Below the pieces are notes generated by a model. That model searched no databases and was not told the origin of the DNA. It worked only from the letters and a program-made list of their open reading frames with translations. A stretch of 45,519 nucleotides of DNA from Uliginosibacterium gangwonense (GTDB lineage: Bacteria > Pseudomonadota > Gammaproteobacteria > Burkholderiales > Rhodocyclaceae): NCBI GenBank assembly GCA_005239635.1, contig SBBQ01000073.1:1-45519 (forward strand), written 5' to 3'. A program made the translations under genes and the position numbers. Position 1 is the first letter of the stretch; every line of letters starts with the position of its first letter. Of this stretch, positions 1 to 6,678 are shown one piece after another.

Positions 1-1223
1 ACTTCGCAGAAGTATCGCTCGTGCCCAAGATGGCCGACACGCCAGCACAAGTTGCTGCGTTTTTGCGTGACATGGCGGCCAAAGCGCGCCCTTACGCTGA
101 AAAAGATTTGGCAGAACTACGTGCATTCGCTGCCAGCGAATTAGCCATGACCGATCTTCAGCCGTGGGACATTCCCTTTGCTTCAGAAAAACTCAAGCAA
201 GCTCGCTACAGTTTTTCGGATGAAGAAGTGAAACAATATCTACCGGAAGATAAGGTGTTGGCAGGCCTGTTCCGCGTTGTAGAAGCACTGTATGGCGTGC
301 GCATTTCAGCCGATCAGGCACCGGTATGGCACCCCGATGTCCGTTTCTTCCGTATCGAGCGTGATGGTCAATTAGTTGGCCAGTTTTACCTTGACCTCTA
401 TGCCCGCGAAACAAAACGTGGCGGCGCATGGATGGATGAAAGCATTACGCGTCGTCGCATTGGAAATGGCATTCAAACCCCTGTTGCCTATTTGGTGTGC
501 AACTTCTCGGCCCCTGTGGCTGGCAAGCCCGCCTTGTTTACGCACGATGAGGTGGTCACGTTATTCCACGAAACCGGCCATGGCCTGCACCACTTGCTCA
601 CGCAAGTCGAAGAAATTGCAGTCTCGGGTATCCGCGGTGTGGAATGGGATGCAGTCGAACTCCCCAGCCAATTTATGGAAAATTTTTGTTGGGAGTGGGA
701 CGTACTGCAAAGCATGACGCGTCATGCCGAAACCGGTGCCACCATGCCGCGTGCTTTGTACGACCGCATGTTGGCAGCGCGCAATTTCCAGTCTGGTTTG
801 CAAACACTGCGACAAATTGAATTTTCGTTATTCGATTTACGCCTGCACAGCGAGTTTGACCCACACGGCCAACGCAATTACATGCAGCTATTGGACGAAG
901 TTCGCCAAGAAGTGGCGGTGCTCATTCCACCTGCCTGGAATCGCTTTCCCAATAGTTTTAGCCACATTTTTGCAGGTGGCTACGCAGCCGGCTATTACAG
1001 CTACAAGTGGGCGGAAGTGCTGTCTGCTGATGCCTTTGAGGCTTTTGAAGAAGCCGGCAAAGCAACTGGTAGCGTGCTGGACGCTGCAACTGGCCAGCGC
1101 TTCATGCAAGAAATTTTGGCCGTCGGCGGTTCGCGCCCCGCGCTTGAATCATTCAAGGCATTCCGTGGGCGTGAGCCACGTGTCGATGCCTTACTACGAC
1201 ACAGTGGCATGATTGCAGCCTGA
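1..1223 (+). CDS. prlC: Oligopeptidase A (M3 family zinc metallopeptidase), C-terminal part
   Basis: Cytoplasmic M3 zinc endopeptidase that degrades oligopeptides and cleaved signal peptides. The gene enters from the left edge: the frame is open from base 3, and the GTG at base 21 is internal. About 407 codons are visible, against roughly 680 for E. coli oligopeptidase A, so this is the C-terminal 60%. The zinc motif HETGHGLHH is seen at 567-593 (E. coli has HEFGHGLHH). Other M3 hallmarks follow: WDAVELPSQFMENF, and near the C-terminus the substrate-binding stretch SHIFAGGYAAGYYSY. The stop is followed 26 bp later by the next gene on the same strand. The identification is firm; only the start lies outside the window. 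Confidence 0.95.
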   Translation, partial: FAEVSLVPKMADTPAQVAAFLRDMAAKARPYAEKDLAELRAFAASELAMTDLQPWDIPFASEKLKQARYSFSDEEVKQYLPEDKVLAGLFRVVEALYGVRISADQAPVWHPDVRFFRIERDGQLVGQFYLDLYARETKRGGAWMDESITRRRIGNGIQTPVAYLVCNFSAPVAGKPALFTHDEVVTLFHETGHGLHHLLTQVEEIAVSGIRGVEWDAVELPSQFMENFCWEWDVLQSMTRHAETGATMPRALYDRMLAARNFQSGLQTLRQIEFSLFDLRLHSEFDPHGQRNYMQLLDEVRQEVAVLIPPAWNRFPNSFSHIFAGGYAAGYYSYKWAEVLSADAFEAFEEAGKATGSVLDAATGQRFMQEILAVGGSRPALESFKAFRGREPRVDALLRHSGMIAA

Positions 1224-1249
1224 ACTTTGGATAAAGAGCGGGAGGAAGC

Positions 1250-1855
1250 ATGAACACAACGGTGATTGGCAAAAGCAGTGTGCACAAACCCATACTACAC
1301 ACGTTGAAGACAATCGTTGGCCGCCTGTTCTTGCTCTCTTTCTTTTCTATCATCGCGACAACTGCAATGGCACAACAGCTCTATCGCTGGGTTGATGCAG
1401 AGGGCCGTATTCATTACACAGATCAACCACCACCGCCCAATGCACGTAAGGCTGAGCAAAAAAAGTTTAGCAACAACACCATGCAAACGAGCGGCTTGCC
1501 CTACGCCATGCGTAAGGCTGCTGAGAACTTTCCCGTCACCCTGTATGTTGATGTGGAGTGCACCTCCGGCTGCGTGCAAGCACGTGCTTACTTAAATCAG
1601 CGCGGCATTCCCTTTACCGAAAAAACCGTGAAAACGGAGGCTGACGTACAGGCCTTTAATACGCTGTTTCAGAGCAAGTCTATTTTTCTGCCATCCGTCA
1701 CCATTGGCAAACAGCGTCTAACAGGCTTTGAAGCCACGCAGTGGTCTAACGCACTTGATAGTGCAGGTTATCCACCGCCCGGCTCGGCCGCTGCTAGGCC
1801 AAACACCAGCGCCACAGACAGTACAGCTTCGCCTGACAACAACAAAAAACCATGA
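1250..1855 (+). CDS. Exported DUF4124/glutaredoxin-like protein
   Basis: Predicted periplasmic or envelope protein of 201 residues. The N-terminus has a basic region, then a hydrophobic stretch ending ATTAMA-QQ at about residue 41, which looks like a signal peptide. Next is a DUF4124-type segment (LYRWVDAEGRIHYTDQPPP, about 44-62). A thioredoxin-fold glutaredoxin-like domain covers about 95-170, with C104-TSG-C108 in the active-site position and a cis-Pro-like LPSV near 147-150. A CX3C rather than the classical CX2C motif makes ordinary glutaredoxin chemistry uncertain. The C-terminal 30 residues are Ser/Thr/Ala-rich and probably disordered. A good ribosome-binding site (GGGAGG) precedes the ATG. 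The stop overlaps the start of exonuclease III by 4 bp (ATGA), so the two are translationally coupled. Confidence 0.8.
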   Translation: MNTTVIGKSSVHKPILHTLKTIVGRLFLLSFFSIIATTAMAQQLYRWVDAEGRIHYTDQPPPPNARKAEQKKFSNNTMQTSGLPYAMRKAAENFPVTLYVDVECTSGCVQARAYLNQRGIPFTEKTVKTEADVQAFNTLFQSKSIFLPSVTIGKQRLTGFEATQWSNALDSAGYPPPGSAAARPNTSATDSTASPDNNKKP

Positions 1856-2628
1856 ACATTGCAACTTGGAACGTCAATTCACTTAAGGTACGTCTACCGC
1901 AGTTGCTCGATTGGTTAAACAGTGCACAACCTGACGTTGTCTGTCTGCAAGAAACCAAGCTGGAAGATCACGCATTCCCGCAACAAGAACTGATTGACGC
2001 CGGTTATCACGTTGTCTTTTGCGGGCAGAAAACATACAACGGCGTCGCTATACTCTCGCGCACACCCTTACGCGACGTGCAGTACGGCATTCCAAATTTT
2101 GAAGACGAGCAGAGGCGCGTCATCGCCGCAACAGTGGGTGATGAGAGCCATGCAGTGCGTATCGTGTGCGTTTATATTCCGAACGGACAAGCGGTCGATT
2201 CAGATAAATATCCGTACAAACTACGCTGGCTCGCTGCACTTAAAGCGTGGCTTTCAACCGAAACCCAACAACACGCAAAGCTCGCTTTGCTCGGTGATTA
2301 CAACATCGCACCAGATGATCGAGATGTGCACGACCCGATCGCATGGGCCGGGCAGGTTTTGTGCACCGATGCCGAACGCGATGCATTTCGCGCCTTAGTT
2401 GCACTCGGTTTGCATGATGCTTTTCGTCTATTTGAACAGCCTGAAAAAACCTTTACATGGTGGGACTACCGCATGCTCGGTTTTCAAAAAAACCGCGGCC
2501 TGCGTATTGACCACATTCTGCTAAGCGCACCGCTTGCGGAACAATGCACCGGCGTGACGATTGAACGCGCCATGCGTAAGTTAGAGCGCCCATCAGACCA
2601 CGCCCCCGTCGTAGCGCATCTACGCTGA
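1852..2628 (+). CDS. xth: Exodeoxyribonuclease III / AP endonuclease
   Basis: Exonuclease III family DNA-repair enzyme: AP-site endonuclease and 3'-5' exonuclease acting in base-excision repair. The 258-residue protein has the usual family length. Family motifs are visible: the start MNIATWNVNSLK, the metal ligand in LQETK (about residue 34), YNGVAILSR, the catalytic pair in GDYNIAPDD (about 147-155), and the terminal SDHAPVVAHL carrying the catalytic Asp-His. It overlaps the upstream exported glutaredoxin-like gene by ATGA. A short hairpin just after the stop (AAGCC-ACTG-GGCTT) has no U-tract and is not a convincing terminator. The following 280 bp to the next gene contain no ORF that looks real. 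Confidence 0.95.
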   Translation: MNIATWNVNSLKVRLPQLLDWLNSAQPDVVCLQETKLEDHAFPQQELIDAGYHVVFCGQKTYNGVAILSRTPLRDVQYGIPNFEDEQRRVIAATVGDESHAVRIVCVYIPNGQAVDSDKYPYKLRWLAALKAWLSTETQQHAKLALLGDYNIAPDDRDVHDPIAWAGQVLCTDAERDAFRALVALGLHDAFRLFEQPEKTFTWWDYRMLGFQKNRGLRIDHILLSAPLAEQCTGVTIERAMRKLERPSDHAPVVAHLR

Positions 2629-2908
2629 AGCCACTGGGCTTTAGCGCACTGCCTTGCAGAAAAATGTCGCCAAGTATTTGTTGCAACACAACAAATTTAG
2701 GTGGCTACATGTCGCACCGCAGCGTGCAACACGCGCTCAGCCCTGTTACGCTGTGTCTTGACAATAGCGATGCAAAGCGCACGAGTCGCCCACTGTGCAG
2801 CGGTTAATGCCGCAGCAATAGGGAGCGAATAAGCGCCTTGTTCGAAAGTCACACAACCCGTTTTATCAACGATTCAGTAGCAACATTCAATGTTCCACGG
2901 AGGTCAAG

Positions 2909-3121
2909 GTGAAGGCAAACGTAGGGGGTTTTGACAAAGTTCTACGCATCGTTATCGGCATCGTTCTGATCGCCTTTAGCGCCATGGGTATCATCGGTGC
3001 CTGGGGCATGATTGGCCTGCTGCCGCTGCTGACAGGAGTACTGAACTTCTGCCCGGCATACGCGATGTTCGGCATGAATACCTGCCCGGCAGAAAGCACG
3101 GAACACCATATTCACGCCTAA
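2909..3121 (+). CDS. DUF2892 small membrane protein
   Basis: 70-residue protein of the DUF2892 family (the transmembrane part of YgaP-like proteins), of unknown cellular role. The sequence shows the family layout: an N-terminal VGGFDKVLRIVIG, two hydrophobic helices with a Gly-rich turn between them (about residues 13-33 and 35-50), and the C-terminal signature NFCPAYAMFGMNTCP. The start is GTG, chosen because GGAGG lies 7 bp upstream and the family begins at this point. Family members often sit beside rhodanese or sulfur genes, but none is present here. It stands alone between exonuclease III and a terminator, so it is probably monocistronic. Confidence 0.85.
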   Translation: MKANVGGFDKVLRIVIGIVLIAFSAMGIIGAWGMIGLLPLLTGVLNFCPAYAMFGMNTCPAESTEHHIHA

Positions 3122-3218
3122 CGTACGTGAAACTCATGATGAGGAGTGTGCTTGACTGCTGTTTGCATCGAGCACGCTAGATGGACGCAACGCGAGTCCG
3201 ACAAGCTCAATGAGTTTT

Positions 3219-3257
3219 AAGCCGCTCCAACCTAAACGTTGTGAGCGGCTTTTTCTT
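3219..3257 (+). terminator. Rho-independent terminator
   Basis: A perfect 9-bp inverted repeat, AAGCCGCTC (3219-3227) and GAGCGGCTT (3243-3251), is followed by TTTCTTTTC on the plus strand. It is oriented for transcripts coming from the DUF2892 gene, about 100 bp upstream. The minus-strand reading is followed by AAAACTC, so it would terminate rsmA transcription poorly, if at all. Confidence 0.8.
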
Positions 3258-3298
3258 TTCTGTTGGCTGCGCTTGTCGTTTGGTATGCCGACCGATGA

Positions 3299-4174
3299 TT
3301 ACAGGCTCGGCGCTGTACGGCCCGCAGCATGGAGATGATTACTAATGCGAATATAGTCTTGCACTGTGAGCGTCTCGCCGCGACGTGTTGCGTCAATCTC
3401 TAGCGCAGCGAAATCTTGGTCAGACATCCAGCCCTTGAGTGTATTGCGTAGCGTTTTACGACGTTGCCCGAACGCTGCTTTCACGACTGCGGACATCAAC
3501 TGAGGATTCAATGCCGTCAGTACTGATGCAGGGCGTGGCACTAAACGCACAATGGCAGACATTACTTTTGGCGCGGGCTTAAATGCGCCCGGCGGCACGT
3601 CAAACAATTTCTGGCAGTCAAATCTGTACTGCAACATCACCGATAATCGACCGTAATCGTCATCGTCTGCATCCGCCACGATGCGTTGCACCACCTCCTT
3701 TTGCAGCATAAAAGTCATGTCACACACTGCATGTGCATACTCAGCCAAATGAAACAGCAAGGGCGAAGAAATGTTGTAGGGCAAATTGCCGACGACACGG
3801 AGCGTGCCTTGCTGCGCCACTGGTTTGTCAGCACTTATTGCCAATGTTGAAAAATCAAATTGCAGGGCATCCACTTCGTGCACGCTCATGCGATCTGGCG
3901 CGAAACGTTGGCGCAAGCCGGCTGCTAAATCTCGGTCGATCTCAACTACATGCAGATGTTTAAGCTTTGCCAATAACGGCTCGGTAAGCGCCGCTAAGCC
4001 GGGGCCAATTTCAACCATGCAATCGTCCGCTTGTGGCGCGATGGCCGACACGATATTGCGAATGATATTTTGGTCGACAAGAAAGTTTTGACCGAATCGC
4101 TTTCGCGCTTGATGGGTGGCCAAGGTCGGGCTGGCTGCCAAACTGCCTCGGCCAGCTGATTTACGATCATTCAT
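3299..4174 (-). CDS. rsmA: 16S rRNA dimethyladenosine transferase
   Basis: RsmA/KsgA dimethylates two adjacent adenosines in the helix 45 loop of 16S rRNA, using S-adenosylmethionine, late in small-subunit assembly. The 291-residue protein has the KsgA motifs: KRFGQNFL near residue 26, the SAM-binding VEIGPGLAALTEPLL (about 54-68), VVEIDRDL, and the catalytic motif IV NLPYNISSPLLFHL (about 129-142). The C-terminal helical domain includes FGQRRKTLRNTLKG. The N-terminal 20 residues are an unremarkable Ser/Ala-rich extension. It is the last gene of lptD-surA-pdxA-rsmA, a conserved order in proteobacteria, 68 bp after pdxA. Confidence 0.97.
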   Translation of the reverse strand: MNDRKSAGRGSLAASPTLATHQARKRFGQNFLVDQNIIRNIVSAIAPQADDCMVEIGPGLAALTEPLLAKLKHLHVVEIDRDLAAGLRQRFAPDRMSVHEVDALQFDFSTLAISADKPVAQQGTLRVVGNLPYNISSPLLFHLAEYAHAVCDMTFMLQKEVVQRIVADADDDDYGRLSVMLQYRFDCQKLFDVPPGAFKPAPKVMSAIVRLVPRPASVLTALNPQLMSAVVKAAFGQRRKTLRNTLKGWMSDQDFAALEIDATRRGETLTVQDYIRISNHLHAAGRTAPSL

Positions 4175-4242
4175 AATTTAAAGCGTACAGGTACCAGCGC
4201 GCATAGCCCATATGCCAATGAGTAGGCGCCATGCGCGTATTT

Positions 4243-5262
4243 TTAAAATTGGCGCAGTGCCATACCAAGCGCCGCTTGAATAGCGGTCATCATACTGCCT
4301 GCGTCTGCTCGGCCCGTGCCGGCGAGATCAAGCGCCGTACCATGATCCACCGATGTGCGAATAATGGGTAAGCCCAAGGTCACGTTAATACCCTGCCCAA
4401 AAGTAGCGTGTTTGAGCACGGGCAAACCTTGGTCGTGATACATCGCCAACACTGCATCAGCATGACGTAGATGGTGCGCTACAAACAACGTGTCAGCCGG
4501 TAGAGGTCCTTCAATGCGCATCCCCTGCGCACGAAGTGCGTCGCACACGGGTGTAATCACGCCGATTTCTTCTTGGCCGAGATGGCCTTGTTCGCCCGCA
4601 TGGGGGTTTAATCCCGCCACTAAAATTCGCGGTGATGAAATTCCAAACTTACGAATTAAATCTGCATGCAAAATATTAAGCGTCTGCGTTAGCACATCAT
4701 GTGTAATGGCATCTGCAACATCTCGCAACGGCAAATGTGTCGTGGCCAAGGCAACGCGCAGCCAACCATCTTCACCACCTTGCGGCGTTTTACCCGCCAA
4801 CATCATCACCACACGCGGCGTGTGGGTGCGCTCTGCCAAATACTCTGTATGGCCGCTGAAGGGATGCCCCGCATCAGCAATCACACTCTTCTGCACTGGC
4901 GCCGTGACCATGGCATTAAACTCGCCCGAGACACAACCATCACACGCGCGGTTGAGCATATCCAGCACGTACTGGCTGTTGCGCACATCCAGCTGACCCG
5001 GCTGCACTGCGGCAACAGCCGGACAATGCAATACTTCCAGCTCTTGGACCACCTCTGCAGAACCAATCGCCTGACTCGGATCGTAGTCACGTAACCGCAC
5101 ATTCAAACCCAGCTGCTGAGCACGTTGCTTTAAAACATCACGATCAGCCAAAACAACATACCGTGCACCAGGGGGTAATTGACCTGCCAATATTAGGCAC
5201 AAATCTGGCCCAATGCCTGCAGGCTCACCACTCGTTAACGCAATGATCGGCATCGTACTCAT
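4243..5262 (-). CDS. pdxA: 4-hydroxythreonine-4-phosphate dehydrogenase
   Basis: PdxA oxidises 4-phosphohydroxy-L-threonine with NAD in the DXP-dependent pathway to pyridoxal phosphate. The 339-residue length is normal for the family. Seen motifs include the N-terminal TSGEPAGIGPDL, the substrate loop PFSGHTEYLAERT, and three metal-ligand histidine regions, ATTHLPLRDV, GLNPHAGEQGHLG and AMYHDQGLPVLKH. The C-terminal SVDHGTALDLAGTGRAD is also typical. The ATG start follows the surA stop by 29 bp on the same strand, so it is part of the lptD-surA-pdxA-rsmA operon. One copy of the over-represented octamer TTGCCAAT (5273-5280) sits in that short gap. Confidence 0.97.
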   Translation of the reverse strand: MSTMPIIALTSGEPAGIGPDLCLILAGQLPPGARYVVLADRDVLKQRAQQLGLNVRLRDYDPSQAIGSAEVVQELEVLHCPAVAAVQPGQLDVRNSQYVLDMLNRACDGCVSGEFNAMVTAPVQKSVIADAGHPFSGHTEYLAERTHTPRVVMMLAGKTPQGGEDGWLRVALATTHLPLRDVADAITHDVLTQTLNILHADLIRKFGISSPRILVAGLNPHAGEQGHLGQEEIGVITPVCDALRAQGMRIEGPLPADTLFVAHHLRHADAVLAMYHDQGLPVLKHATFGQGINVTLGLPIIRTSVDHGTALDLAGTGRADAGSMMTAIQAALGMALRQF

Positions 5263-5291
5263 TAAGCTAATTTTGCCAATGCACTAGCGGA

Positions 5292-6635
5292 TCAGCGACC
5301 ATCGTCGAGGTGATATTCAACGTAAGTACGGTCACGCAACTGACGCAGCCAATCTTGATACGCTTCGTCAGACTTGCGCTCGCGCAATGCTTGACGCGCC
5401 ATAAGGCGTTTGCGCTCGCTACTCACATCTTCAATACGGCGATCGAGCACTTGGATCAAATGCCAACCAAATGGCGATTGAACCGGGTTGCTAACTTGGC
5501 CCGGCTTAAGTTGATTCATCGCGATTTCAAATTCAGGCACGGTATCGCCTGGATATAACCACCCCAAGTCGCCACCTTTGCTAGCGGTTAAGTCAGCAGA
5601 ATTAATTTTTGCCAATTCAGCGAAGTCTGTGCCGTGTTCAACACGCTCTTTAATACCCAGCAAACGCTGCTGTGCATCGGTATCTGTCACCGCTGGGCTA
5701 GTGCGAATCAAAATGTGGCGAGCATGAGTTTGTTCGACTGGCTTGGTCATCAATGCACCGGTTGTGCGACGATCGTTTAGGCGCAGAATATGAAAGCCTG
5801 CTGAACTGCGCAGTACTTCAGACGTTTGGCCCGGCTGCAATTTTGCCAATGCATCCGCAAACAGCGGCGGCAGACGATCCAGCGGGCGCCAACCTACTTC
5901 GCCACCCTGCAACGCCTCAGGCGCTTCTGAAACAGAAGCAGCGATCTTGCTAAAGTCTTCGCCTTTACGAATGCGATCCAACGTAGCTTGCGCCTTCTGC
6001 TTTAATTTGTTGAGCGCTTCGGGCGTGGCGGATTCGGGCACACGAACCAAAATATGTTGCAGATTGACTTCTTGCGTCGTTTGCGTCGCTTGTTCGTTTA
6101 AGAAATTATCGATTTCGCCATCAGATACAGCAATGCGTGCGTCCACCTCGCGCTCACGCAAACGTGTTAAAAGAATTTCACTTCGAATTTCTTCACGAAA
6201 GCGCGCCCATGACAAACCTTCTTTCTCAATGGTTTGACGGAACTGCGCCATACTCATGCGGTTATTTTGTGCGATGCGCGTCATCGCGGCATCTAAGGCA
6301 TTTTCATCGACCTGTAGGCCATTGTCGCGCGCCAGTTGCAACTGCGCACGCTCCATGACCAAACGCTCGAGCATTTGTTTTTGCAACACATCCATAGGCG
6401 GCATTTCGCCACCTTGAGTTTTTTGCTGTGCCCGCAACTGCGCGACCGCCGAGCCCAGGCGAGAATTTAATTCGACGCTAGTAATCGGCTCATCATTAAC
6501 CACGGCAACAATTCGATCAACTTCATTTGCCACAGGTGCTGTCATAGCTGCCGACATGCGCTGCTGCGCAAAAACGGGCTGGCTCAAAATCAAACTTGCC
6601 AGCAACGCCGAGCAGGTGGCAGAAATACGCTTCAT
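5292..6635 (-). CDS. surA: Periplasmic chaperone / peptidyl-prolyl isomerase SurA
   Basis: SurA is the main periplasmic chaperone for outer-membrane beta-barrels, LptD among them. The frame is open to 6785, but the start chosen is the ATG at 6635. It gives a clean signal peptide (MKRISATCSALLASLILSQ, cleavage near VFAQQ) and has AAAGGA at the right distance. The mature protein has the SurA N-terminal helical domain (DRIVAVVNDEPITSVEL onward). Two parvulin (PpiC) domains follow, at about residues 175-275 (LQHILVRVPESA, GGEVGWRPLDRLP) and 285-385 (ARHILIRTSPAV, KGGDLGWLYPGD), and then a C-terminal helix. The length of 447 residues is close to the family norm. It lies 43 bp after lptD, its principal client. 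Confidence 0.95.
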   Translation of the reverse strand: MKRISATCSALLASLILSQPVFAQQRMSAAMTAPVANEVDRIVAVVNDEPITSVELNSRLGSAVAQLRAQQKTQGGEMPPMDVLQKQMLERLVMERAQLQLARDNGLQVDENALDAAMTRIAQNNRMSMAQFRQTIEKEGLSWARFREEIRSEILLTRLREREVDARIAVSDGEIDNFLNEQATQTTQEVNLQHILVRVPESATPEALNKLKQKAQATLDRIRKGEDFSKIAASVSEAPEALQGGEVGWRPLDRLPPLFADALAKLQPGQTSEVLRSSAGFHILRLNDRRTTGALMTKPVEQTHARHILIRTSPAVTDTDAQQRLLGIKERVEHGTDFAELAKINSADLTASKGGDLGWLYPGDTVPEFEIAMNQLKPGQVSNPVQSPFGWHLIQVLDRRIEDVSSERKRLMARQALRERKSDEAYQDWLRQLRDRTYVEYHLDDGR

Positions 6636-6678
6636 GCAATTCCTTTCGTCTTTCGCGATAAGCATAAGTGGCTTGCGC

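Noticed and set aside
3122-3218. tRNA or small RNA gene before the terminator at 3219
   Set aside because: No cloverleaf, anticodon arm or T-loop (GTTCGA-type) could be assembled; the stretch is better read as the 3' untranslated region of the DUF2892 gene.
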